37,030 nucleotides of DNA from Catellatospora paridis (GTDB lineage Bacteria > Actinomycetota > Actinomycetes > Mycobacteriales > Micromonosporaceae): contig NZ_ML769328.1 in the NCBI RefSeq assembly GCF_009720365.1, positions 6,633-43,662 on the forward strand, read 5' to 3'. Below are positions 1 through 9,768 of this stretch, piece by piece (the first letter of the stretch is position 1; every line of letters begins with the position of its first letter). The notes under the pieces were generated by a model. It did no database searches. It was not told the origin of the DNA and saw nothing but the letters and a program-made list of their open reading frames with translations. The translations under genes and the position numbers were made by a program.

Positions 1-47
1 CCCCCCCCCCCCCCCCCCCCCGCCCCCCCCCCCCGCCCCCTCGCCCA
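1..47. repeat. C-homopolymer / low-complexity tract
   Basis: The first 47 bases are almost pure C: runs of 21, 12 and 5 C broken by single G or T bases. Read on the minus strand this is a series of long G runs downstream of the pabA stop codon, which could form a G-quadruplex. It may also be a sequencing or assembly artefact at a contig edge; the sequence alone cannot decide. Confidence 0.8.
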
Positions 48-56
48 CTTACCTGG

Positions 57-80
57 GGCCCCCCCCCGCCCGGGGGGGCC
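57..80 (-). terminator. GC-only hairpin downstream of pabA
   Basis: Bases 57-65 and 72-80 form a perfect 9-bp stem made only of G and C, with a 6-base loop, starting about 37 bases after the pabA stop codon. Position suits a terminator for the minus-strand operon, although no U tract follows. Confidence 0.4.
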
Positions 81-116
81 GCCACTTCTGTCATGCGTGC
101 GAGTCGACGGCTGGGG

Positions 117-779
117 TCAGGCAGGGAAGGCGGCAAGGCGGCGCTGCTCGACCTCTTCGGCCAGTTCGGGCGCGCGGTCGCGGGCCTCGGGGAAGCCGCA
201 GGACGCCAGCCAGTTCGCCAGCATCAGGTGGCCACCCTGGGTGAGCACCGACTCCGGGTGGAACTGCACGCCCTCGATGGGCAGCGTGCGGTGCCGCATC
301 GCCATCACCACCCCCACTGAGCCGTCGACGGGCGTGGTCCGTCCGGTGACCTCGATCTCGGCGGGCAGAGTCTCCTCGAGAACGGCCAGGGAGTGGTACC
401 GGGTGGCCGTGAACGGGTCCGGCAGGCCCGCCAGCACGCCCGCACCGGTGTGCGTCACCTGGGACGTCTTGCCGTGCAGCAGCTCCGGGGCGCGGGTCAC
501 CGTGCCGCCGAAGGCCTGCCCGATGGCCTGGTGGCCCAGGCACACCCCGAACAGCGGGATCTTCCCGGCGTACTCGGCGATCACGTCGAGGCAGATGCCG
601 GCCGACTCGGGTGCGCCCGGGCCGGGGGAGAGCAGCACACCGGCCGCCCCGACCCGCCCGACGTCGGCGACGCTGATCTCGTCGTTGCGCCGGACCTCGC
701 ACTCCGCCCCGAGCTGGCCGAGATACTGCACCAGGTTGTAGACGAACGAGTCGTAGTTGTCGATCACGAGAACGCGCAT
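117..779 (-). CDS. pabA: Aminodeoxychorismate/anthranilate synthase component II (glutamine amidotransferase)
   Basis: Class I glutamine amidotransferase of 220 residues. It releases ammonia from glutamine for the chorismate-aminating partner in folate (PabA) or tryptophan (TrpG) synthesis. The N-terminus MRVLVIDNYDSF is the family signature and fixes the ATG at 779. The nucleophile is Cys80 in GVCLGHQ; His174 and Glu176 in FHPES complete the triad; the oxyanion motif SPGPG is near residue 51. Length is normal. It is the last gene of the minus-strand run sortase, membrane protein, pabA. The position beside sortase E and crgA matches the actinobacterial cell-division region, where this gene is usually called pabA/trpG. 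No chorismate-binding subunit is present here, so PabA and TrpG cannot be separated. Confidence 0.93.
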   Translation of the reverse strand: MRVLVIDNYDSFVYNLVQYLGQLGAECEVRRNDEISVADVGRVGAAGVLLSPGPGAPESAGICLDVIAEYAGKIPLFGVCLGHQAIGQAFGGTVTRAPELLHGKTSQVTHTGAGVLAGLPDPFTATRYHSLAVLEETLPAEIEVTGRTTPVDGSVGVVMAMRHRTLPIEGVQFHPESVLTQGGHLMLANWLASCGFPEARDRAPELAEEVEQRRLAAFPA

Positions 780-784
780 GGCCC

Positions 785-1066
785 TCACCTGCTCGGCGTC
801 GGCGCCGGGGACTCCCCGGTGTCGTACGGGATGTCGTGGCCGTCGCCCGGTTCCGGTGTGCCCGACGGATCCGGGAACGTCTCGTCCAGCTGTGTGTATC
901 CGCTGTCCGGGTCGCCGACCTGGACGTCGTCGAAGGGCAGCAGCGGCTCCGCCCACGGGAAGATCACGTACCACAGCAGCGCGCCGAGCACGCCCAGCAG
1001 CACCACCGAGCCGGCCACCTTGCCGCCGAGGCCGAACGGCAGCTTGCGCCAGATCCACGCGTACAT
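785..1066 (-). CDS. Small single-pass membrane protein, conserved-position hypothetical
   Basis: A 93-residue protein with one transmembrane segment (about residues 15-36, GGKVAGSVVLLGVLGALLWY) and a short acidic, proline-rich tail presumably outside the cell. Its ATG overlaps the sortase stop codon by one base (TGATG), so the two are translationally coupled, and it ends 5 bases before the pabA start. No family is recognised. The tight coupling to a sortase suggests an envelope role, but that is inference only. Confidence 0.75.
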   Translation of the reverse strand: MYAWIWRKLPFGLGGKVAGSVVLLGVLGALLWYVIFPWAEPLLPFDDVQVGDPDSGYTQLDETFPDPSGTPEPGDGHDIPYDTGESPAPTPSR

Positions 1067-2307
1067 CAGGCCATCCCCGCCAGCTCGACCGGACGTCCTT
1101 CGGAGCGCGGCTGCTCGTCGACGAGCTTCCCGTGGATGATCAGCCGCTGGTAGTTGTCGAACTTCGGGTTGCAGGTGGTCAGGGTGATCAGCTTGCCCGC
1201 CCCCATGGTCGGCGGCACCGCGCGCACCACTTCCACCGCGGTCGGCAGCACGATGCGCTGCTTGACCACTTCGTAGATGTAGAACATGGTGGGCGTCTCC
1301 ACGACGATCTTGTCACCGGCGTGCAGCTTGTCGAGATCCCAGAAGGTGGCCCGGTTGCGGTGGCCGGCCACCGAGAAGTTGCCCTTCTGGCCGGGCATCG
1401 CGCTGTTGGGGTAGTGGCCGGGGGCGAACCGGATGTCCTTCTGGGTCACGCCCTGCACCACCACCCAGTGCTTCTTCAGCGTGGGCAGGTAGAGCTTCGC
1501 CAGCGAGCCGCCGGGCAGCGGCGCCAGCGGGGCGACCGATGCCGTCGGGGTCGGCCCGACGGTCGGCTCATCCCAGTTCAGCTGCTGCTCCAGCTCGCTC
1601 TGGTGGGCGTCGACGATGGCCGTCTTGCCCCACACCTCGTACCCGGCGAACAACAGGATGACCAGGCCGAACGTGATCATGAGCTCGCCGGTGCCGCGCA
1701 GCGTCGTGCGGATCACCGAGCCCACCGTAGTGCGGGTGTACTCGGAGTGGATGCTCCGGTAGTTCTTGTCGCCGGCCCGGAGCGCCTTGACCGGAGGCGG
1801 TAGCGGCTCCCCGCTCCACCGGGGCCGCGGTGACGGCTTGGCGTCGTCTTCAGGCGATGGTGGCGGCGCGGGCGGGATCGCGCCCAGCAGGCCGGTCTCG
1901 TCGGTGGCCACGGCCCGCCCGGTCGCCAAGGCGGGCGCGGGCCGGGTGATGCGCGGCAGCTGGGTGGTCTGATCCGTGATCCGGGGCAGCAGGGTCGTCG
2001 CGTCGGCCGCTGCGGGGCTGGGCGGGGCTGCCGGGCTCAGTGGAGCTGCCGGGGTCGGCGGTGTTGCCGGGCTCGGTGTTGCTGCCGGGCTCGGCGGTGC
2101 TGCGGGTCGCGGTGACGGTGGTGCGGTGGCGGAGCTGATGATCGGGAGCACCGTGGTGGCGTCCGCCGGGAGCACCGTGGTGGCCGCCGCCGGGACCACC
2201 GGCAGCACGCTGGTGATGGAGGCGTCCGCCTGCGGTGCGGCCTCGGCCACGCGAGGGAACGTGGTCGTCTCGTCGTCCGCGGGTTCTTGCGCCCGATGCC
2301 TGCTCAT
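1066..2307 (-). CDS. Class E sortase with long proline-rich N-terminal region
   Basis: Membrane-anchored cysteine transpeptidase of 413 residues. Residues 1-190 are a low-complexity cytoplasmic region rich in Pro, Ala, Ser and Thr with recurring TTxLP blocks. A single transmembrane helix lies at about 209-226, and the extracellular sortase barrel follows. Catalytic residues are visible: His316 in VAGHRN, Cys379 in TLTTC, and Arg388 in NYQRLI. Class E sortases of actinobacteria attach secreted proteins to peptidoglycan, usually at LAxTG signals. It is followed by a coupled membrane protein and pabA. The N-terminal extension is longer than in most class E sortases. No sortase substrate with an obvious C-terminal sorting signal is seen in the window. 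Confidence 0.9.
   Translation of the reverse strand: MSRHRAQEPADDETTTFPRVAEAAPQADASITSVLPVVPAAATTVLPADATTVLPIISSATAPPSPRPAAPPSPAATPSPATPPTPAAPLSPAAPPSPAAADATTLLPRITDQTTQLPRITRPAPALATGRAVATDETGLLGAIPPAPPPSPEDDAKPSPRPRWSGEPLPPPVKALRAGDKNYRSIHSEYTRTTVGSVIRTTLRGTGELMITFGLVILLFAGYEVWGKTAIVDAHQSELEQQLNWDEPTVGPTPTASVAPLAPLPGGSLAKLYLPTLKKHWVVVQGVTQKDIRFAPGHYPNSAMPGQKGNFSVAGHRNRATFWDLDKLHAGDKIVVETPTMFYIYEVVKQRIVLPTAVEVVRAVPPTMGAGKLITLTTCNPKFDNYQRLIIHGKLVDEQPRSEGRPVELAGMA
2011..2111. repeat. Degenerate tandem repeat inside the sortase gene
   Basis: Roughly 18-21-bp units resembling GCTGCCGGGCTCGGCGGT are repeated about five times and encode the PAAPPSP-like stretch of the sortase N-terminus. In-frame unit number may vary between strains. 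Confidence 0.55.
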
Positions 2308-2325
2308 CCGTGTCTCCGGCTCTTA

Positions 2326-3132
2326 CTAACGCGGCACCGAAGCATGGCGCAGCAGCACCGATCCCTGGTACGCGGGAGCGACGATGTCCGTCTCGCGGGT
2401 GACGCTATATCCCAGCCCGTATGCGCGTACAGCGTCCCGGAAGGCCTGCACGCCGTGTGCCGCGTCGAGCGACGCCTGCATCCGGGCCGGGTCGCCGATC
2501 GCCGAGATCACGAATTCGGGGGAGTAGCGCCGCCCGTCGAGCAGCAGGGTGTTGCCGACGCACAGCACGGCGGTGGTGGTGACCACCCGTACGCCCATGA
2601 TCGTCATGGCTTCGGCCCCGCCCGCCCACAGCGCGTTGACCACGGCCTGCACGTCCTGCTGGTGCACCACCAGGTCGTCCTGGGTGGCCCCGGTGGACAG
2701 GCCGTTGCCGCCGGGCGGCGCGTCGTCCATGCGTACGGTCAGGCCAGGGCCGTGCACCGCGGTGAGACCGGCGTCGGCCAGGTAGCCCTCGCCGCGGGCG
2801 CGCTCGGCCGACACTGGGCCGTCGCCGCCGGCCTGCGTGCCGGTCAGCGCGTCGATGTCGGCGCGCAGCCGGTTCACGTCCTGGACGGCCGCGCCGACCT
2901 CGACCTCTTTCTTTCCCACCAGTTGATCCAGCCGAACGCTGTTGTCCTCGCGTAGCGTGGTTCCCTGGGAGGTGGTCGCGCTCACGGTGAACAGCAGACC
3001 GGCGATCGCCGCGATCAGCGGCACGCCGAGGGTCCACCCGCTACGGCGCCGACCGGGTATGCGACTGAACCCGCGCCCGGCTCGGAGCACGGCTTTACGC
3101 CATGACGAGGTGCCGGATGTGTATTCCACCAC
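2326..3132 (-). CDS. DUF881 family membrane protein
   Basis: A 268-residue protein with a basic N-terminal tail, one transmembrane helix (about residues 36-52), a short coiled region (about 65-100) and an extracellular DUF881 domain. Typical features are LTVRMDDAP near the middle and the YSPEFVISAIGDP block near the end. The GTG at 3132, or the next GTG codon, follows a GGAGGGGGA ribosome site. DUF881 proteins sit beside crgA and sortase in many actinobacteria and are thought to act in division or envelope organisation; biochemical function is unknown. It is divergent from crgA and lies 18 bases before the sortase start, probably in the same transcript. Confidence 0.88.
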   Translation of the reverse strand: MVEYTSGTSSWRKAVLRAGRGFSRIPGRRRSGWTLGVPLIAAIAGLLFTVSATTSQGTTLREDNSVRLDQLVGKKEVEVGAAVQDVNRLRADIDALTGTQAGGDGPVSAERARGEGYLADAGLTAVHGPGLTVRMDDAPPGGNGLSTGATQDDLVVHQQDVQAVVNALWAGGAEAMTIMGVRVVTTTAVLCVGNTLLLDGRRYSPEFVISAIGDPARMQASLDAAHGVQAFRDAVRAYGLGYSVTRETDIVAPAYQGSVLLRHASVPR

Positions 3133-3244
3133 TCCCCCTCCGTGCCAAAACGCGACGATCTGACTACGCTATCTGTCGAACATTATTCAGGCCCATGCTC
3201 GAGGTCATCGACCGGTGTGGGCAGGGCCCCTCCAGGAGACAACC

Positions 3245-3508
3245 GTGCCGAAGTCGCAGGTCCGCAAGAAGAAGATCTACACGCCGCCTACCGACGTGGT
3301 GCCCTCGGCGACCGCCGCGGACAAGAAGCCGAGCCCGATCTGGTTGCCGATCACCGCGGTCACTTTGATCGTTTTCGGTATCGCCTGGCTCGTCGTGTAC
3401 TACCTGTCCGAGACGCTGTACCCGGTGCAGGGCTGGGGGTACTGGAACCTCGCTGTCGGCTTCGGCGCCATGGTCGGCGCGCTCGGTCTGCTCTCCAAGT
3501 GGCGCTGA
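3245..3508 (+). CDS. crgA: Cell division protein CrgA
   Basis: A small (87-residue) integral membrane protein that helps recruit division and peptidoglycan-synthesis proteins in actinobacteria. The N-terminus MPKSQVRKKKIYTPP is a CrgA hallmark. Two transmembrane helices are visible (about residues 35-54 and 64-80), separated by a short loop. The GTG start at 3245 is chosen because AGGAG lies 6 bases upstream and because the family begins with this motif. The gene is divergent from DUF881 and sortase, the usual arrangement. Confidence 0.93.
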   Translation: MPKSQVRKKKIYTPPTDVVPSATAADKKPSPIWLPITAVTLIVFGIAWLVVYYLSETLYPVQGWGYWNLAVGFGAMVGALGLLSKWR

Positions 3509-3539
3509 GCTTCAGCGGCGCTCCACGATAGCTCGCGAT

Positions 3540-3587
3540 CCGGGGTCGCGGCCTGAATGCGCGTGGGCGCACGGGCTGTGACCCCGG
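3540..3587 (+). terminator. Nested hairpin downstream of crgA
   Basis: CCGGGGTC (3540-3547) pairs perfectly with GACCCCGG (3580-3587) around an inner hairpin TGCGC-gtgg-GCGCA (3558-3571). It lies 31 bases after the crgA stop. It has the position of a terminator but no U tract. Confidence 0.4.
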
Positions 3588-3665
3588 TTGCTGTCCGGAG
3601 CCGTCCGAGCCCGGGTGAGCTGCGGCTGCCCTAGGGTGATGGGCAGTCCTGTGCCTACCCTCACA

Positions 3666-3679
3666 TTACTGAACGGTAA
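3666..3679. promoter_or_regulatory. Palindromic operator upstream of etfD (shared with the acyl-CoA dehydrogenase)
   Basis: TTACTGAACGGTAA has half-sites TTAC(T/C)G and C(A/G)GTAA and lies 62 bases before the etfD start. The same palindrome occurs twice before the acyl-CoA dehydrogenase at 27576 and 27601. Size and symmetry suit a TetR-type repressor; its identity is not known from this window. Confidence 0.6.
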
Positions 3680-3741
3680 CTAGGGCGTAGGCTGCGGTGG
3701 GATTTATACACAGGGCTGTTCCGACGCAGGGAGGCGTGGGT

Positions 3742-5910
<2,169 letters not shown>

Positions 5911-5956
5911 TCCCGCCCGGCCGACAAGAGCTGGGTGTGGCCGGTGGGCGCACGGT

Positions 5957-6069
5957 GCGATCGGCCGCCGGTCGCACCCGTAAAGGAGCGTGGCATCGCG
6001 CAGCGATGTAGCGACGCGCGGGTGCGACCGGCTGAGAGGCCGATCGCCAGCGCCCGCGAAGGCGGGCGC
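5957..6069. repeat. Large nested palindrome plus adjacent hairpin
   Basis: Two nested perfect inverted repeats: GCGATCGGCC (5957-5966) with GGCCGATCGC (6038-6047), and CCGGTCGCACCCG (5968-5980) with CGGGTGCGACCGG (6019-6031). The loop holds a smaller hairpin CATCGC-gca-GCGATG (5994-6008). Immediately after comes GCGCCCGC-gaag-GCGGGCGC (6050-6069). The element fills most of the gap between etfD and the first CNNM gene. It could terminate etfD, be a structured leader, or be a dispersed palindromic repeat. Confidence 0.8.
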
Positions 6070-6117
6070 CATGTCACAGCTAGAATCGGGCGCTGAGGTG
6101 ATCTCGTCATCGACGCG

Positions 6118-7422
6118 TTGTCGGCAATCCTGCCCATTCTGTTCTTCGTGCTGCTCACGGTCGGCACTGCGTTCTTCGTCGCGGCGGAGTTCGCGCTGGT
6201 CACCGTCGACCGGGCGGAGATCGACCAGCGGGCGGACCGGGGCGAGCGTCCGGCCCGCACGGTGCGCCGCGCGCTGCGGGAACTGTCCTTCCAGCTCTCC
6301 GGCGCGCAGCTGGGCATCACGCTGACCGCGCTGCTCACCGGTTATCTGGCCGAGCCCGCGCTGCGGCCGCTGGTCGAGCCGCTGGGGGTGTCCGCCGGGC
6401 TGAGCCACGTGATCTCGCTCGGCATCGCGACCCTGTTCTCCATGCTCTTCGGCGAGCTGGTGCCGAAGAACGCCGCGCTGTCCCGGCCGATGCCGGTGGC
6501 GCTGCGCACGGCGGGGCCGATGCGGGTCTTCTCACGCATGTTCAAGCCGCTGATCTTCACGCTGAACGGCACCGCCAACTGGCTGGTACGCCGGATGGGC
6601 ATCGAGCCGCAGGAGGAGCTGGCCAGCGCCCGCTCGCCCGAGGAGCTGGGCCTGCTGGCCGCGATCTCGGCGCAGGCCGGCGCGCTGCCCACGGACACCG
6701 CCCTGCTGCTGCAGCGCACGGTGCGCTTCGGCGACAAGCACGCGGCCGAGGCGATGACGCCGCGCATCGACGTGGTGGGCCTGGCCGGCTCGGCGACGGT
6801 CGCGGAGCTGTTCGAGGCCGCGCGGGAGACGGGACACAGCCGCTTCCCGGTGTACGAGCAGACGCTGGACACGGTCACCGGCGTGGTGTCGGTCAACGAC
6901 GCGCTCGCGGTGCCGCCGGCCCGCCGCTCGCTGACCACGGTCGCCGCGGTGGCCCGCGAACCGGTGCTGGTGCCGGGCTCGCTCGACCTGGACAAGGTCG
7001 TCGCCGCGCTGCGGGCGGGCCGCTCCGACTTCGCCATCGTCGTCGACGAGTACGGCGGCACCGACGGTGTGGTCACCATCGAGGACCTGGTCGAGGAGCT
7101 GGTCGGGGAGATCGCCGACGAGCACGACACCGCCGAGGAGGAGGAGTCGGGCTCGATCGAGGTGACCGTGCCCGGCGGCGTGCGCACCTGGCTGGTCGAC
7201 GGCATGCTGCGCGAGGACGAGCTGGACGAGCAGACCGGATTCCGGCTGCCCGAGGGCCCGTACGAGACGCTGGGCGGATACCTGATGGCGGAACTGGGCC
7301 GGATCCCGGTGGTGGGCGACGCCCTGGTCGCCAACGACTGGGAGTTCACCGTGGTGGAGATGGACCGGCACCGGGTCGAGCAGGTGCGGCTGGTCCAGCT
7401 GGCGGGTGACGACGATGACTGA
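6118..7422 (+). CDS. CNNM/CBS-pair membrane protein (HlyC/CorC family), longer paralogue
   Basis: A 434-residue protein: DUF21/CNNM transmembrane domain (residues 1 to about 190, with VAAEFALVTVDR and QLGITLTALLTGYL), a CBS pair (about 205-335, HSRFPVYEQ and DFAIVVDEYGGTDG), and a C-terminal CorC_HlyC domain (about 350-430). The family is linked to magnesium or other cation export and often mis-named hemolysin. The TTG at 6118 is the only standard start after the in-frame stop at 6094. The best ribosome site, GAGGTGA at 6094-6100, is 17 bases away, so a non-standard start nearer to it (ATC 6109 or GTC 6106) is possible. It overlaps the next gene by 8 bases. Confidence 0.85.
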   Translation: MSAILPILFFVLLTVGTAFFVAAEFALVTVDRAEIDQRADRGERPARTVRRALRELSFQLSGAQLGITLTALLTGYLAEPALRPLVEPLGVSAGLSHVISLGIATLFSMLFGELVPKNAALSRPMPVALRTAGPMRVFSRMFKPLIFTLNGTANWLVRRMGIEPQEELASARSPEELGLLAAISAQAGALPTDTALLLQRTVRFGDKHAAEAMTPRIDVVGLAGSATVAELFEAARETGHSRFPVYEQTLDTVTGVVSVNDALAVPPARRSLTTVAAVAREPVLVPGSLDLDKVVAALRAGRSDFAIVVDEYGGTDGVVTIEDLVEELVGEIADEHDTAEEEESGSIEVTVPGGVRTWLVDGMLREDELDEQTGFRLPEGPYETLGGYLMAELGRIPVVGDALVANDWEFTVVEMDRHRVEQVRLVQLAGDDDD

Positions 7423-8425
7423 ACTGCTGATCACCGCGGCGCTGCTGCTGGGCAACGCGTTCTTCGTCGGCGCCGAGTTCGCGCTGATCGCCTCCCGGCG
7501 TACCGTCATCGAGCCGAAGGCGCAGACCTCGCGCCCCGCGGCCTGGGCGCTGTCGGCGATGAACCAGATCCCGCTGATGATCGCGGGTGCGCAGCTGGGC
7601 ATCACGCTGTGCTCGCTGGCGCTGGGCGCGATCGCGGAGCCGGCGCTGGCCCACTTCATCGAGCCCGTGTTCCACGCGCTCGGCCTGCCCGAGAACATGC
7701 GGCACCCGATCGCCTTCGTGATCGCCCTGCTCATCGTGGTCTTCCTGCACACCGTGATCGGCGAGATGGTGCCGAAGAACATCACGCTGGCCGGGCCGGA
7801 GGCCAGCGTGCTCTGGCTGGGCCCGCCGCTGCTGGCGTTCTGCATCGCCACCAAGCCGCTGCTGGTGGCCATGAAGTGGGCCTCGCGCAAGGTGCTGCGG
7901 CTGTGGCGGGTCGAAGCCGCGGACGCGGTGAAGACCGTCTTCACCGCGGAGGAGCTGGCGGGCCTGGTCCAGCAGGCGCACACCGAGGGTCTGCTGGACC
8001 CGGAGCAGCACGCCCGGATCGCGGGCGCGCTGGCGCTGCACCAGCGCACCGCCGCGGACGCGCTGCGGCCGTGGTCGTCGGTCACCATCGTCACCGACGA
8101 CACCTCCCCGGCCACGCTGGAGGTGCTGGCCACCCGCACCGGGCGGTCCCGCTTCCCGGTGGTGGCCCGCGGGACCCGGCGGGTGCTGGGCTTCGTGCAC
8201 ATCAAGGACGTGATCGGGCTGGCGGGCGCGAGCCGCCGCGAGCCGATCCCGGGCACCATCGTCCGGCCGCTGGCGATCGTGCCGCCGGACCGTTCGCTGG
8301 CCGAGCTGCTGCTGTCGATGCGCCGCGAGCGGCGGCACATCGTGCTGGTGAGCGAGGGCCAGCTGCCGTTGGGTGTGGTCACGCTCGATGATGTGCTCAA
8401 CGCCATCATGGCCCCGGCGGTATGA
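7415..8425 (+). CDS. CNNM/CBS-pair membrane protein, shorter paralogue without the CorC domain
   Basis: A 336-residue paralogue of the preceding gene: DUF21/CNNM membrane domain (residues 1 to about 185, VGAEFALIASRR, QLGITLCSLALG, IGEMVPKN) and a CBS pair (about 205-333). It stops where the paralogue has its C-terminal CorC_HlyC domain. ATG at 7415 overlaps the upstream stop (ATGACTGA), indicating translational coupling and perhaps a heteromeric transporter. An in-frame GTG lies 9 bases upstream. Such tandem CNNM pairs are common in actinobacteria. Confidence 0.88.
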   Translation: MTELLITAALLLGNAFFVGAEFALIASRRTVIEPKAQTSRPAAWALSAMNQIPLMIAGAQLGITLCSLALGAIAEPALAHFIEPVFHALGLPENMRHPIAFVIALLIVVFLHTVIGEMVPKNITLAGPEASVLWLGPPLLAFCIATKPLLVAMKWASRKVLRLWRVEAADAVKTVFTAEELAGLVQQAHTEGLLDPEQHARIAGALALHQRTAADALRPWSSVTIVTDDTSPATLEVLATRTGRSRFPVVARGTRRVLGFVHIKDVIGLAGASRREPIPGTIVRPLAIVPPDRSLAELLLSMRRERRHIVLVSEGQLPLGVVTLDDVLNAIMAPAV

Positions 8426-8485
8426 ACCCGTCCTTACGGAGCGTGACCGCGGCGGACGCCCGCGCTGGTCAGGCCTGCCGTCGGA

Positions 8486-8515
8486 GTGCCCCACGGATCG
8501 AGAATCGTGGGGCAC
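8486..8515 (+). terminator. Terminator-like hairpin after the CNNM pair
   Basis: GTGCCCCACG (8486-8495) and CGTGGGGCAC (8506-8515) form a perfect 10-bp stem with a 10-base loop, 60 bases after the stop codon of the second CNNM gene. No U run follows. Confidence 0.5.
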
Positions 8516-8561
8516 GCTGAGTGACATCAGTGCAGCTCAGCGAAGTTGTCCCGCTTCCGGC

Positions 8562-8591
8562 TTGAAACCGGCTCACCTTCTTTCCTAGTGT
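8562..8591 (+). promoter_or_regulatory. Putative promoter of the first NlpC/P60 gene
   Basis: TTGAAA (8562-8567), an 18-base spacer and TAGTGT (8586-8591) resemble a housekeeping-sigma promoter. It would give a 5' leader of about 110 bases before the GTG at 8707. Confidence 0.45.
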
Positions 8592-8706
8592 TGGTGACCG
8601 TCTGGTGCGTACGCCGGGTCGTGACCCCTCGCGACCCCGCCCCGGACACCGCGCCCGGTTCCACCCCCGTGCTTCACCGGACGCGGTCGGCGGAAAAGGA
8701 GCTCCG

Positions 8707-9705
8707 GTGACCCCCCTCCGTACCGCGTCGCGCTCGTTCACTCGGGCGCTCGTGCTGATCGGCGCCCTGCTCGTGGGCCTTGCGCCGGCACTGCCCGCAC
8801 ATGCCGAGCCGACTCTCCCCGAGATCGAGGCGCAGATCGCCAAGGAGTGGAACCAGCTCGAGCCGCTGATCGAGGAGTACAACAAGGTCCACGGCGAGCT
8901 GAAGAAGCTGCAGAAGAAGGCGGCCACGCTGGACGCCAAGCTCCAGCCGCTGCGGATGACGGTCGAGACGACCCGGACCCGGGTCGGCGTGATCGCCGCC
9001 GAGTACTACAAGGGTGGCCGTAACACCGAGGTCAACGCGCTGCTGGGCAGCGGTTCGCCCCAGCAGTTCGCGGACCAGCTGATGATCCTCCAGCAGATCG
9101 CCCACGGCAAGCAGGAGCAGATCTCGGCGACGTCGGAGGCCAAGGCCAAGTTCGACGTCGAGAAGGCCGCGCTCGACAAGGCCATCACCGACCAGAAGGC
9201 CAAGGACGAGGAGATGGCCAAGAAGAAGCAGGCCATCGAGGCGGACATGAGCAAGCTGCAGGCGCTGCGCCTCAAGGCCTACGGCAGCGGCGCGCCCGGC
9301 GGCAGCTACAAGATCGGCTCGTTGTGCCCGGCGACCGCCATCGGCGGCAAGGGCCAGACCGCGGCGACCTGGGCCTGCAAGCAGATCGGCAAGAGCTACG
9401 TCTACGGAGCCGACGGGCCCGACACCTTCGACTGCTCCGGCCTGACCCAGTGGGCCTGGGCCAAGGCGGGCGTGGGCCTCTCCCACTACACCAAGGCGCA
9501 GTGGGGCGAGGGCACCCGGGTCAGCACGCCGCAGACCGGCGACCTGGTCTTCTTCTACCCCAACGACGGGCTCCACCACGTGGGCATGTACGTGGGCACG
9601 GTGAACGGCAGGCGGGTCATGGTGCACGCGCCGCACACCGGTGACGTGGTGCGCATGGCCTACATCGACACGATGCCGCTGGCTGGATACGTGCGTCCCA
9701 GCTGA
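8707..9705 (+). CDS. Secreted NlpC/P60 peptidoglycan peptidase with coiled-coil domain (copy 1)
   Basis: A 332-residue exported cell-wall hydrolase. Residues 1-36 are a signal peptide ending at PAHAEP; about 37-200 is a long charged coiled coil, as in RipA/PcsB-like regulated hydrolases; about 215-332 is the NlpC/P60 domain that cuts peptide stems of peptidoglycan. Catalytic Cys243 is in DTFDCSGLTQ and His291 in LHHVGMY, with a later His in HAPHTGDV. GTG at 8707 is used because AAAAGGAG lies just upstream and it starts a proper signal peptide. Copy 2 is at 12800. Neighbours are wall-active enzymes, suggesting roles in growth or separation. Confidence 0.92.
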   Translation: MTPLRTASRSFTRALVLIGALLVGLAPALPAHAEPTLPEIEAQIAKEWNQLEPLIEEYNKVHGELKKLQKKAATLDAKLQPLRMTVETTRTRVGVIAAEYYKGGRNTEVNALLGSGSPQQFADQLMILQQIAHGKQEQISATSEAKAKFDVEKAALDKAITDQKAKDEEMAKKKQAIEADMSKLQALRLKAYGSGAPGGSYKIGSLCPATAIGGKGQTAATWACKQIGKSYVYGADGPDTFDCSGLTQWAWAKAGVGLSHYTKAQWGEGTRVSTPQTGDLVFFYPNDGLHHVGMYVGTVNGRRVMVHAPHTGDVVRMAYIDTMPLAGYVRPS

Positions 9706-9714
9706 CCGACCCGG

Positions 9715-9761
9715 ACGTGAAGAAGGGCTCCCCGCGGATCGCGGGGAGCCCTTCTTCACGT
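9715..9761. terminator. Bidirectional terminator between copy 1 NlpC/P60 and the amidase
   Basis: A perfect 21-bp inverted repeat (9715-9735 with 9741-9761) closes a 5-base loop. It lies between two convergent genes, ending 10 bases after one stop and starting 8 bases after the other. The arms carry A-rich and T-rich outer parts (GAAGAAGGG/CCCTTCTTC), so it works in both directions. Confidence 0.85.
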
Positions 9762-9768
9762 CACCGCG

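Noticed and set aside
3175..3190. LexA-like half site TCGAAC near crgA
   Set aside because: The second half is TTCAGG instead of GTTCGA, so it is not a box.
5990..6325. 111-codon frame starting inside the nested palindrome
   Set aside because: It overlaps the CNNM gene in another frame and its start lies in the palindrome; a chance frame is more likely.
8426..8706. c-di-AMP (ydaO) riboswitch before the NlpC/P60 gene
   Set aside because: Such riboswitches often precede wall hydrolase genes in actinobacteria, but the conserved ydaO blocks were not found here; only a hairpin and a promoter-like pair are visible.
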